Part shown: one piece after another, positions 22,629-34,472 of the stretch
Layout of the letters: each line of letters begins with the position of its first letter
Position numbering within the stretch: the first letter of the stretch is position 1
Origin: Monilinia fructicola
Lineage: Eukaryota > Ascomycota > Leotiomycetes > Helotiales > Sclerotiniaceae
Direction: 5' to 3'
Assembly: GCA_008692225.1 (NCBI GenBank)
Contig: VICG01000013.1
Span: 248,001-312,000 of the forward strand
DNA: 64,000 bases
Translations under genes and position numbers: made by a program
The notes under the pieces: model-generated
Databases searched by the model: none
The model's input: the letters and a program-made list of their open reading frames with translations, nothing else
Told to the model about the DNA's origin: nothing

Positions 22629-23172
22629 TTTGTATGTATGTATGTAAATATATGTATGGTTTGGAAATCGAAGAACTGCACAACTTGCCATTGAACAAGA
22701 GAAAGGAAACAAAAGAAATAGTCAGGGGCATCGGGACGATATTATATATCAAGTACATTCATCGAGCATCTCGCTTCATTGGGTACAAGACTTCAAGTAC
22801 CGGATACAACATGAGCTGATAGGAACATTCTTTTGACGTCACAGAGTGATAAGATACTGAGTTGCATGCTACTTATAGGCTTGATTTCCCTGCATGTGGG
22901 GTTACTTCGTTGCGCAAGGGGGAGATAAGGTTGCAGCACAGTCTGTAACACGCTGATCTCGGAAGTAGCTCTACCGAATCCGGAAGTAAGTGAACAAGGG
23001 GGTGGGGGGTTCGTTGTAGCGAGCACACACGTTCATTGTGAACCTGCATCTTGTCGGTTGGCTCCCATGGGTTTCAGATGCTGTCTTTGATTTGCCGTGA
23101 GTAGACTAGATGATAGAGGCTTATGATTTATGGGCTGGATGGTGGCCATGCTCTCCTCCATCCATGTTGGGA
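22629..23172. other. Intergenic region between hydrolase and alcohol dehydrogenase
   Basis: Promoter of the hydrolase (with a TATG/ATGT run at 22630-22655) and 3' flank of the dehydrogenase. Nothing else seen. Confidence 0.45.
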
Positions 23173-24543
23173 TCAATTCCAGACCAAGACGGCTTTCACA
23201 GCCCTTCCGCCCAACACGTCCGACTTGGCTAACTCCATCTCTTCCACGGGATATTTCTTGATTAGGTCCGTGAATGGAAATATTCCTTCTTTCCATCCCT
23301 GGATAAGTTTTGGAAGAAACTCTGGCGGATATGAATTTCCCATGCAGGAACCTACATATTTCCGTCCGTTGTTGACTGCGTTAAATATATTTATAGAAAC
23401 TTCAGCATCAAGCTATATATATATTGTAAGCAGAGTATTGAAGAAATCCCAGAGGAAACTCACCTCTCCCACCCCCACACTGCATACTGTTCCCAATTTT
23501 GCTGTTGCCTCTAGTAAGTCTCTGACGACTTCTGTTCTGCCAGTAGCATCAATAGAACCGTCAATACCCTCAAAGTTCGTCACTCTTTTCAGAGCACCCG
23601 GCAAATCCCTCTCCGTTGTTGGATTCACGACGTGCGTTGCGCCATACTTCTTGGCAAGCCTTAGCCTTTCTTCAACGACGTCTACAACGATGATTTGTCT
23701 AGGCTTCTTTTGCAAAAAGTTAAGCGCCATGATCGCTGCGAGCCCAACAGCTCCAGCTCCAACAACGCATACGATGTCCTCTGGTGATGGCTTGAGAACG
23801 TTAAGCATTGCTATGATCTTTGTTCAGAGATATTCCCTCTCATTTGCAAGGTGAGTGAGTCGGAAGAACTTACCACCAGCACCTGTCATAATGCCGCAGC
23901 CTAGAGGTGCTATCGACGACAAATCCACGTCATCACTTCCAGGCTCACCGACCTTAATGCAACATCTTGCATCAGCCACCGCAAATTTGGAGAAGGCTAT
24001 TGAGTGTTAGCTTGGCGCCATCGAGTTGGGCTACTACTTACAACTTTGGCCAAAAAAATGGCTTGTGATTTCCCTTTCATCAGTATCCTCGCCAGCTCCC
24101 TCAACAGCTGGAAATCCGTAAGCCTTAGTTCCATCTCCACCTCTACCAATCCCAAAATTATCGATTTCCCAATCATTACAAAAGCTTGTTTGGTTTCTCA
24201 CACAATAGTTGCACTCCCCGCAACTTGTATAGCTAAGAATTACACGATCACCAACTTGGACATTGGTGACTTTTGATCCGACCTTGGAAATTATTCCAGC
24301 CCCTATGACACGTATTGGTCAACGGTATCATGGCAGAGTGAAGAGCTACTAACCTTCATGTCCCAAGATAGCCGGGAACATTCCCTCGATATCATGTTGG
24401 CTAAAGCTGAGGTCGGTATGACAGACTCCCGTCGCTACAATCTCAACCAATACCTCGGTGGCACGAATGTTGTCATCGACTTCTATGTCGCGATAGACGA
24501 AGTCACCGCCGGGACGTTCGACGACAAGGGCTTTCGTTCTCAT
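23173..24543 (-). CDS. Zinc-dependent (aryl-)alcohol dehydrogenase, MDR family
   Basis: Five exons (24354-24543, 24042-24302, 23874-23996, 23464-23810, 23173-23412) with introns of 51, 45, 63 and 51 nt, all phases consistent; 386 aa. Catalytic zinc ligands in GVCHTDLSFS and GHEG, structural zinc lobe CGECNYCVRNQTSFC, the FFGQSSFSKFAV segment rebuilt across intron 2, and the NAD-binding GAGAVGLAA turn with Asp at the end of strand 2 (IIVVDVVEERL), which favours NAD over NADP. Closest in character to benzyl/aryl-alcohol dehydrogenases, converting alcohols to aldehydes in the cytosol. Transcribed in the same direction as the hydrolase 540 bp downstream. Frame intact. Confidence 0.93.
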
Positions 24544-25379
24544 CGTGATAAAGGTCTACGCTGACCCGGGGTAAAAGATTTAAATATGAGGTTTCATATA
24601 ACATTGAAAAAACAAGGTGCCAGCGCGTTCTGTTGACTAACTATCATCTGCAAGTCGCCGCAAAAAGAGGTGGAGATGGTTCCACATTTTGAATTAGTTT
24701 TCTTTAGGCGCTGTCATTCTCCACAGGTCTGTCAAATGGCGTGATAAAACGCTGCGTCCCGCCCTAAAGCCCCGCCAGCCGATGAGCCGTAACAAAACCA
24801 CGCCTAGAACTAGAAGAACATCTCAGGAATTCACAAAAAATATAATAAATCACATGGTCGAAAGAAAAGAAGGGATCGAACTCAAATGAAACTATTGTAT
24901 TTGACTTCAAATATAGAATTAGTCGGTTTTGAATCCTCCTTCTCTTTCCTCATTGATTTGCTAATCCAGTGCAGATATTGTCAAGTCGAATTCTTCATCA
25001 CGGACTTGGCTATTTATAGATCCCACCCCTTCGTTGTTCATCACATTTGTCCCTCCTTGAAAAAAGTATCTAGAAGTTTTCGTTGCAGTCTTCTGTGCCG
25101 TCTTCTGTGCCTTCAAAGGACTGAAGTTTCTGGCCACCTTAAGTGCTGTTGAATCTATGGCTTCAGCCTTATTTGATCCGGCCTAACGTAGCTTTGGCAC
25201 AAACCTCTTCCTTCTCAATGCCAACTTCCTAGACGTCAACTTCCGGGTCTTTGGTGGATGTAGTCTTCAAACGATCCAATATATGTTGTTAGGGAATATC
25301 TCTGAAACTGATGGCGCTCTCGAGATGGGATTTGGTGTTTCCGAGTTCTTCGCACCTGGAAAATAGGAGGTATCGTTCA
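24544..25379. other. Intergenic region upstream of alcohol dehydrogenase
   Basis: Promoter of the dehydrogenase, then AT-rich sequence with no supported gene. Confidence 0.4.
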
Positions 25380-26061
25380 ATATATTCTAGAACCGGCCGT
25401 GAAGATCCAGATTGATGGACCAAAGTTCGCCACGAATAACAATGAACATCGTGTCCACTGTGATGACCAAAAACCGGTCTCTTAGAATGCTTTTCCCAGA
25501 GTCGTCATCTGACCATGCAATCTCGAAGACAACAATGACCAGGGCGAGACGGTGCATCTTGGCGCTTTTGTATCTCTACAAAATTTCTCAATGCTGCTTT
25601 TCCCGGCATCAGATATATGCTCTCCAGTCACTATTAGCTCCTCTACAGGAACGCTGCCCCGAACGAAGACTAGCAGGACCCGTAGACATACTGTCCGCAG
25701 CATGTGATATACATCATGCAGTTCATGCTCAATCATGCAAAAAGCTCTTCCTCCACTCAGAAACAAACTAGTTTTCCTTGATTGTTTCCCAGAATCCACT
25801 GTCCGGAAGTGGGGCCTCACTGGAGTATCTAAATATGTGCGATGCACATTTGAGCACATCCAAGCAGGCATTCCAGAGCTGTTCACTTTGCTCTTTTCCA
25901 TTGGTTGGAGATGCGAGCGGAGAGGATAAGACTGGAATCGATAAAGGGTCCCATGCCCCAGTGGCAAAATTGCTCTTGCTTTTGTATAGCTTCCGCAAGA
26001 CTGCAACAGACTCCAAAGGCTGTAATAGGTTTAAACTCCATAATGAGTACATACCCAATAT
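25380..26061 (-). pseudogene. Decayed coding stretch, family not recognised
   Basis: On the minus strand protein-like sequence passes through three frames without a consistent splice solution: about 26058-25768 (GAWDPLSIPVLSSPLASPTN ... DVLKCASHIFRYSSEAPLPD), then 25770-25560 in another frame (MIEHELHDVYHMLRTVCLRV ... SSIEKFCRDTK), then about 25580-25400 in a third (ALVIVVFEIAWSDDDSGKSI ... VIRGELWSINLDLHGRF). Each block has coding character, but stops separate them. Either a broken gene or one carrying several sequence indels. I do not recognise the protein and assign no function. Confidence 0.35.
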
Positions 26062-26440
26062 AAGACATTACCGAGGAATAGAATCAAGGCGTTATTTTAA
26101 GCTACCTTGAGCCGGAGTTTACCGGAAGAACATGAATAAGGCGCGAGAAACCATGGGTCTTATAACATATCTAGACAATTGATGCGGCCGATGTTATTCC
26201 ACCGAATCCATCGATCCAAGATCTGACATTTACATTTAAGCAACGAACATTTCATTCCGAAATTCTTCGTGGATGTAACTCACCTTATATGATTAACAAC
26301 GTTCGAACTATGATGAATAGAATTGGTACATGCATGACGGAGTGAATTACACCAAGTTCACGAATCGTCATCTTGGTGCCGGACGGCTATGCATAATTAG
26401 ATGTCTATTTCTTCTAAAAGTAACATGCAATCATACATTT

Positions 26441-29400
26441 TTACCATATTCTCTTCGCTGCCATCTCATATCTACTGATCTTCGAGAAATCATGCACGGC
26501 ACCTACTTTTTCTTTGTCTCTCGCCAGTCTTTCCTTGTCCCTCAATTTCTTCAACGTCTCCGGATCATCATCATAAATCCATCGCTTCTTATCATCGTCT
26601 ACTTCCACCATACCCCAGCCACCTACCCTTTTACCACCAGTCTCGTAGCTTCGATGTTCGCGCTTCTTCATGGTTCGGTAACGATTGCGTGCAAATTTTA
26701 GTAAGAGCATACCGAGCACCAGTTTGCAGGCGAGGAGAACAAAGAATGCGCCGAGGAAGAAAACAATCATGGTCAGTGATGCGATTACATCGTCAGTACT
26801 GGGCAGATACCAAGGTGTGGTAGAATCCGGGTTTGGTAAACCAAAGGTTGAGCGACCGAGTGCTTTGCGGACTATGGTGTCAAAATGTTCCAGGGCCGCT
26901 GTTGTGGCGGGAGAAGACTCAACAGATAAGGATGTAGCGGTCGATGGAAGTGGAGGAGGTAAGTGAGTAGCAAGAAACATGTGATATGTTTGAAATGCGG
27001 CTCGAATGAAGAGGCACGAAAGTGGAATCACTGGTAGACCAAGGCGTTTGATAAGATTTTGGTTGACAAAAGCCTAAATTTGTTAGATATAGTGATGGGA
27101 TTTTGACTGCAGAACTTACATTTGTGTAATAATCCTTGGCCAGCACGTCAAGAAATCTTTGATAGATTGCTGGCTTAACGCCGTTAAACTTGCTGATATA
27201 TGCATGTTTGATCCAATCTACCAACATCTCACTCCCTATCACTATGAAAAATGGCGAAAGGACCTCGCCTGACCAGACTGGAAGAATGGTAAAACTGTTG
27301 GGAAGCATCGAGCTCGTTCGTAACGGACTTGTTGCCTCTGAAGCCGATGATGTCATGCTGCTAAACCCACCCATCTCGACGATATTTCGCAGCGCAATAA
27401 TCATAAGCATAAGCCAAAGTTGAAATCTCTCCACAACATCTGCACAAGTGAGTTGAAAAAGGTTGTCTTTTTCAAACTTTTTGAATACCGTTCCTTTAAC
27501 TTCCACGAATTGATTTGAGAGTAAGAGTGTAATGAGAGCATTTGAGTAAGAGTTCACAGCAACATTCAAGGTAACGACTTGAGTGAATAATGCTGCTGCA
27601 TGAACGACATTGTATATGAGAGCAAGTACGAACATGCCAAGGGGTCGTAATACTCTGCTCCTGCCATCGCTGTCTCGTTCCAATGTTTCATCTGAGAAGA
27701 GACATTCGAAAATGTCCTGGCCTAGGGCTGCCGCAAGGCGATCGAAGACCTAAGAGGCTCAGTAACCGGGCTCGAATGGAGTAGATGTTCTGACTTACCT
27801 CTAAAAGATTATAAATAACATACAGTCTAATTGCTGATTGAGCTCTAATACTATGATACATTCTACTTGCGTCCAACTTCATCAGGAAGAACGAACTGAA
27901 AATTATGACGGCTCCTTGTAAAAGATCGGCTTTGTTGTATGAAGATAACGAAGAAGGTTGAGACTTCATGCGACGATGTCTGCGACCCCAACCTTGTCTG
28001 GATCTACGCTCGCCATTCACTCGAGGAGTAGATTCTGCAGTGCCGCTGCGTCGAAAAGCTTCGGACGGTCTTCCGGCTTGAGATTGATACGACGTTGTGG
28101 CCGACATCGAAGGTCTACCTGGACGCGACATGCTCCTAGTGGGCGAAAGAGATTCTGCACTACGACGTTCATTCCTTCGTTGCCACATACGACTTGTGCC
28201 ATGATAGACAAATCCAGTAATAAAACGACATTCCTTAGCTAGAACATGACCCCACCAGGAAACGAGAATCCCTAAAGCTTTGAAAAACCTCAATGGTAAA
28301 ATAGTAAAAGTATATAGCCATGCATCAAGACAAGCCAAAGATCCAAAATATAGAACTTGTTCGAGTTGTGGTGGTAGTAACAAAAAATTCAACAAACGCT
28401 CAAATTTAACTTTCGATGATTCATAAGGAAACTCAGTGGAAGCCGAACGATATATGTACAAAGGTGATGGTCTTGTGGCGGAAAGTTCTAGTTGGAGGTA
28501 GGTAGGAATCGACATCGGAGGAAGAGGAATCGATTGAGGTATTGGTGATGGTGGTGGTATATCAGGCAATTGCGATGACTTGCTCGCTCCATTCAACACG
28601 GTGGGGGAACCCAAACCTTCAAGATTCAGATTCAATGGTTCTGTTCCACGAGCAATAGGGAATGGTTTCCGTTTTGGGGACGTCGGACCTGCATTGGGTT
28701 TGGAGTATGATGACCACTGGGTAGGAGGTGGCTGGGCACTAAAAGCACGGGAAGAGGTTGTTATTGTGGGTCGTTTGGTTCCAGTGTTGGATTGGGCTCC
28801 CTCTGAACACTGTCGGTCGCCATTGATTTCTGAGGTATCAAAGTTGCGGTGACCTGTCAAATCAGGTGGTTGATCATGAAGATCCATACGAGGTATATCA
28901 GAACCGGATCTTTTGCCGCTTTGTCCCTCTGTGTCACCATTACTTGCATCGAGGTGGCTGGGCGAGATCATTGGTAAAGATTCAGGAGCTGATGTCAACT
29001 CTCTCATCTCGGCAGCTGATAATTTCAGAACCTTTTCTTCCCCAATATCCTTCAAGGATGATTTCCGGTGGTTCTTGACCCTTTCCTCAGGGACATCAAG
29101 ATCATGTAAAAGTTGTGTTTTCGAAATGGGTGGCGGTGGAGATAATCTATCTGTCCCATTTTCCTCTGCTTGAGAAGTCACGTTCTCAGAAGGAAACAAA
29201 GACTCAAATTTCCAATTGCCATCTTGCACCACAAGTGGGGTTTCATTAGCATTCCTGGAGAGCGGCTCGTTGACAAACGCATCAGACGGTAATGAACTCT
29301 CTGGGGATGGAGTCTTCGAGGGTGTTTGTAGTTGTTTTGGGGTCTCTGCGATTGGAAAAGGGCTGAGGTCTTTGTTTGCCGGCTGGGTCGTCGGTTTTTT

Positions 29401-29496
29401 AAGATTATCTTGCTCAGGTGACCTCAAATCTTGCTCTTCATTCCCTCCTCGAGACCCAGCCTCTCGAGAATAAATGGCATTCTCTACCGCCATCAA
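26441..29496 (-). CDS. TAPT1/Emp65-family ER membrane protein
   Basis: Three exons (27799-29496, 27120-27749, 26441-27073), introns 49 and 46 nt, 986 aa, intact. The first 320 residues are Ser/Pro/Glu-rich and probably disordered. The conserved Tapt1 domain begins near residue 330 (SPLYIYRSASTEFPYESSK, then ERLLNFLLLPPQ) and continues with FDRLAAALGQDIFECLFSD, SNALITLLLSNQFVEVKGTV and the segment LVDWIKHAYISKFN. Multiple membrane segments follow, including IASLTMIVFFLGAFFVLLAC, and a charged C-terminal tail ends at MAAKRIW. Yeast Emp65 partners the SUN-like protein Slp1 in ER protein quality control; human TAPT1 is linked to cilia. The exact role here is by family only. Confidence 0.9.
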
Positions 29497-30385
29497 GTCC
29501 TATCGAAGTATTCCTGATGAATCATGAGTGCCGAGACTTGAGTCTCAGATAGCCTTGTTGTTTCGCATCAAGTTCAGTTGGTGATGTTGTGGATTGATTT
29601 GAGATCTGGTGGATGAAGTGTTTCGTCAAAGTTAGACTACGGTAACCTCATTTCCCCTGTGACCCGTATGAACACGGCTGATTTACCTCCCACGCGGCTT
29701 TTTGGGGTTTTGGGGTAAACTTCATGAGGGTTCAAATGTTACCCGGGTACGTATTCAATTCAAATCTTCCATTGTTTTAAGATACTACCTGATACCTGTA
29801 TGGCTAACTAGTCCTTGTTTCCGTACCAGGCAAGAACGTGGAAATCACCTATAAGATCTTTGCGGGAAGGTACATGTTTTGGTTTGCAGTCACATGATGC
29901 TTCTAAATGGCCTTGACCTGTCCCGGCTTAGCTTGGGGTCACCTGACTCTTCCGATATGTGGCATGAAAGCTTCAAGATGACGACTATATATCATATCCC
30001 CACCGTCAATTCGTTGCTATTCCACATTTGTTATTGTTTCTCTGGACTCCAGAAGCATTGAGACTTTTTATCGTACTCTTTCTTCTGAGATTGTAGAAAA
30101 CTCGACGTGCTGGCGCCAATTTGTTGTCAAGACAACGATACCAGGATGTGTTATTACAATAAAACCGAGGGTTTCAAGGAGAAGATATAAGAGCTCTATC
30201 ATAAATTAAAGATCAATATACTAGGTGGTTCCTGTTTTCCTTAAATTTTGATTCGATTGAAACTGCTTCCTGAGTCCCACATTAGTTGGCCGAAGCAGTC
30301 TTGGATATTCCCCTCATCACTCACCAACACCCTTAAGCAGCCCTGAGCAATCCTCGGTATTCTCTGGAATGGGATCAAGAAGCTA
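29497..30385. other. Intergenic region between methyltransferase and TAPT1 gene
   Basis: Promoter of the TAPT1 gene and 3' flank of the methyltransferase. No gene supported. Confidence 0.45.
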
Positions 30386-33300
30386 TTAGTCCGAATCATC
30401 GAGCACAATTGCGTCATATCTGCTCTCTCCAGGTTTCCTTCTCGCCCCTTCCCTTTCCATCATAGTACCCATAGCGTTCTGTTCGAGTTCATCGTTTGGC
30501 TCAACATCCTCTTCATCGATCATGATTATATCCTGATCGCCCTCGTTAATAGCCGTCATAGCTATTCTTTCCTCGCCTGGGTCCGAACTATGGTCGGTGT
30601 CATCCTCTAGCTCGGTGTCTTCATCATCCGTGTCTTCATCATCCGTGTCTTCATCACTGATTACCATGGCTTCTTCTTCGGCGTATTCGTTCTGAATATT
30701 TTGGTCCTCCAGTTCAATGTCTTCTTCGTCATCCATGTCTTCATCGCTGATAACCATGGATTCTTTCGCGATATTCTCCTCAATATCATCCATCGCATCA
30801 ATATCTTTCTCATCTATCTCTTGCTCGTGCTTTTTTTGGTTATTATCAACACTATTGGGTATCCTTGATTTGCTTTGCAAGACTTTCCATAGTTCGTTGC
30901 CGAGTGCTTTTGCAAGTGGAACCGGCACTGCATTCCCGATCTGAGAGTGGACTTTGTTCAATCCCATACCCTTGTTCCATGTAAAGCTGTCTGGAAATCC
31001 TTGGGCTCTGGCATATTCTCTCGCAGAATAGCTCCTGTGCAAGTATGGATGCAGTGTCTAGTCATCTCCATTTAGCTCTCATATTTATTTTCAGTCAACA
31101 TCACGGATCACTTACCCAGCTTGAACTACTAGCTGTCTCCCCCACTGTTGTCACAACCTTAAAGCTCTGATCCACTGACTGCCTTCCAAACCTTCCACGA
31201 TATTGATCTTTATAGCTGCTATCGCCACGCAATTTCTTGAGGTTCCTTTGTAGGAAATCAGGCAAGATATCCTTGGGAATATCTTCATAGGTGGCTCCTG
31301 CTCGGAGTGGAACGTTACAGTGGCGCTCACTGTTTTCCAACGAAGGCCGATGATTCACATGGTTGTATAGAAACTGATTGGGGACCAATTTACGCATCTT
31401 TCTTTGGTACTCACATAGGGGCTCGGAGCCGTAAGGTTGCTTTTCTAACCCAACTAATTTCTCTTTGTTCAACGTCGAGTGCTGAGCGATGTTCTTTTCG
31501 CGATTGAGTCGGCTAGACTTTTGTTCAGACGTTTCAGGGATGATTCTGTGAGAATTTGTCCATTCGAAGCTAGGCAAGTCTGTTACACAATCTCCTATAG
31601 TAGCAGGATGATGTGGAGCTGATCTCCTAGTGCAATGAGGGCTCTTCATCACTCTTCCCTTAAAATCATGGGTAGCCTGCGGAAAATTCGGTAGCTTGCA
31701 TCCAGGAAGAGATGCCCAAAATATAACACGGGTTCTAGATGATGATATCCCAGGGATGTCAAAACTCGGAAAATGAACCTGAATTTTGCATTAGTTTATC
31801 TCTTTATTGCAAAGTACTTTCCTGGTTTTTATACTTTACTCCCCCTTTAGAAAGAACATTTTCCTCGTCCATGTTTGGTACACCATCGCAATTAAGCTAT
31901 GATTATTAGTGGGGTATTGAAGACTTTTTGAGGACTTACCTTTTGGTTGACCAATCCCATTACATTTTCTAGTAGAAAGTACTTGGGTCTATAGAAATCT
32001 ACGTACGAGATATAGGTCGCTAGAAGCTCTCTATTCGGACAAAGATCCTTTTTAAAAACGGTTCAAAGAACTCCATCCCTGACAAGGTGGCCCACCGATA
32101 ACCAAGTCAACTTTTCCTTTCCTGGGCATGACTGTCATAACACCTCCTTCCACGTCATGCAGCACATCCGGATTCAAACCAGCTTCGCTCTTCATTGCCC
32201 ATTCCAAGAGCTTACTAGCATCAAGATTATATATTATCGCGTTTGGGAAGTTTCGCTTAAAGGTCTTGCAGGCAGCTGAGTCGAATTCAATGGCATAAGT
32301 AGTCCCGACTACCCCGCTTTCGTGGAACCCTTGGTTCAGTCCACCAGCTCCACTGAAGATATCCTGGGCTTTCTTAGCATATATTTCAATCATCAGTCCA
32401 ACGATATATGGGAATCTTACAAGGGTCGACAACTTCAATCCACTCTTCTTAGACTCCACCATCTCTTTCTCGAATCTTTACCTCTCACTACTCTTCTTCG
32501 AATAAGTTAAATGCTTGCCAGGTATAGGCTCCAAATCTTCGACGGTAATTGACTCTTTGAGTGCATCACGAGAAATCTGATCCCGAACCCAAAATGTGTC
32601 GTCTAAATCCTTGTAGGCGCTTAGATCTTCGATATGATCTATGTGCATGACAAAGCAATGTCCATCGATACTTGCTGGACTCAAATTCTTGGATTTCCTC
32701 AAGAATACTCTTCTCTCATCATGAACAGCGAATTTAACGTTGCTTTTGATCTCATCGGATCTCGAAAGCTGAAAATGATCGTCATATCGCTCATACACAT
32801 CCACCCTCAACATGATATCCAATTCGTTGATATCGTTCTCGTCTGTTTCGGTTTCGGAGCTAAATTCCTCTCGGCGTGTTACTCGTATATATTAAATTTG
32901 CCCAATTTGATATGGTTTCTTCTCCTTTGATTTAATTTTGGAAACGAAGTATACGAAGTCTTTGCGGTGATATTCAGTGCCATTGTATATGAATCCAGTG
33001 ACAGATCCATATCCTTTCTTCAGGCCTAGTACTTGAAGCTTTGTGTTTTTCCGCTTTTCCTCGGCTATGTGCCGGGCACAGCACTCGTAGTTCTCGAGAG
33101 GAGTTCCTCGCTCTTGCACCGTCAATTCCGAGGCTTCGGTAAAGCTTTCAGACGATATATTATAGTTCAACCGATAGAAATATCTATCCGCGCTTGTATA
33201 ATACTCTTCTTCAATAGCGCCTACTCCTGAAATATTTTCGTTTTTCCCTCGAAAATCAACTCTAATCTTGCCTTTTACATCGTCCATATAGATGTCCGCA

Positions 33301-34472
33301 CACTCGTAGGTTAGAAATAGCTCACGTGGACTGGCTATTTCACCAATTATTGTATTATAGCCATGTTCAAAGTATCTAACATGTGCCATTGACTCCTCAT
33401 CCTTGCAAAATTAGCCCAGTTCATAAATTCACGGAAAGCTCACTCGGTCCTTAAATAAGTACACAATGCGGGCATAATAAAGTTTGGAATCAACATCTCC
33501 TTATTTTTATTAGCCTTCTGGTCATCCAAAAGGATGGTTAATTACCTATTTGGACCAGAATATAGTCTCCGGCTCGGTATTCAGTCAATTTCTCTCGACT
33601 TTGAAGTAAAAACTTTCCTCCGGTACTTCTGGCTAAAGATATAGCTTCACGGTAATTCTCCAGAGCCAAAGTATGTGAAGGTTGTTCATCACTGATTCTA
33701 ACTGGCGTCAAGGGCTTGCCGAAAATTTGGCCAGCAATTCTCGAAATCCATGGGGTTGTGCATGTTTTCAAGCTTTCGGTGGAATATTTTCTCTTAGCGG
33801 CTGCCCGAGGTCTATTTGGGGGTTCTGGGGTTGAACATGGTATTTGAATTGTGTAATCGATATCCGGGTCGGCATCTGAGTAGGATCTACTGATAACCGC
33901 ATCTGAATCATCCAAGACCTCACGAGCCGAGAAACTTCGCTTAAGGCCAGTTATCTTTTGACCAGCAGGTGTATCATCAACAGTAATAATTGACCTCATT
34001 TCATCGTCCGAGCCCTTGTCTTCGATTGAAAGTGTGGATTTTAGCTTCACTTTCGGAACTTTCGCCTTATTAACTAAGGTCTCTCTATCTGAAGATTCAT
34101 CGTCGATACTAGATTCCAGTCTATCTAGATCGGAGCTCCCTAGTTTCCAGTTCGGCGTACTTCTACCTCTTCTCGATCTCCCCGACAATTCTAACTGGCT
34201 TAATGCTTTCTGTGGGATCCAAAATTCTTCCTTTTTTGTTCTTTTTCCCGCCCTTTTGGCGACGTCAAGGCAAGTATTGGGTACATCGAAAGAGTTCTCT
34301 CTCAGAATGCTGTAAGCCTCAACTTTGGAACTACATTAGCACGGAAAAGGCTCGATCGTGGAAGCATGGGAAAGCCCTGGTCGCAACTGGACTCACAGTT
34401 GCTCATAGAAGGATCGATCTCAAAAAGTGATGCAAATTTCTTGCGAAAATCGATTCCTGAGAGTGAGGCCAT
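30386..34472 (-). CDS. DIM-2-type cytosine-5 DNA methyltransferase with BAH domain, interrupted in this sequence
   Basis: Nuclear DNA methyltransferase; in Neurospora DIM-2 performs essentially all cytosine methylation, including at RIP-mutated DNA. Later exons are 32421-33401 (BAH: GDYILVQIG, MAHVRYFEHGYNT, PRELFLTYEC), 31940-32363, 31840-31896, 31116-31778 and 30386-31057. Catalytic motifs: I DIFSGAGGLNQGF, IV GGPPCQGWSSLNRF with the catalytic Cys, VI YFLLENVMG, VIII SSSRTRVIFWAS, IX RSYSAREYARAQGFPD and X HSQIGNAVPVPLAKALG. The tail is acidic. Estimated about 1.2 kb-aa (near 1,200 residues), closer to DIM-2 than to RID. Breaks: in-frame TAA at 32892-32894 and at 32478-32480, an extra base in the homopolymer at 32054-32058 just after motif IV, and one-base phase mismatches at the first and second introns. 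Segment VI-VIII is shorter than expected. Family assignment firm; functional state uncertain. Confidence 0.86.

Noticed and set aside
13297..24543. Secondary-metabolite biosynthesis cluster with backbone enzyme
   Set aside because: No PKS, NRPS, terpene cyclase or DMATS gene present; the tailoring-type enzymes alone fit catabolism equally well or better.
25412..25771. Plus-strand 119-codon frame
   Set aside because: Opposes minus-strand blocks with better coding character; no start context or domain.
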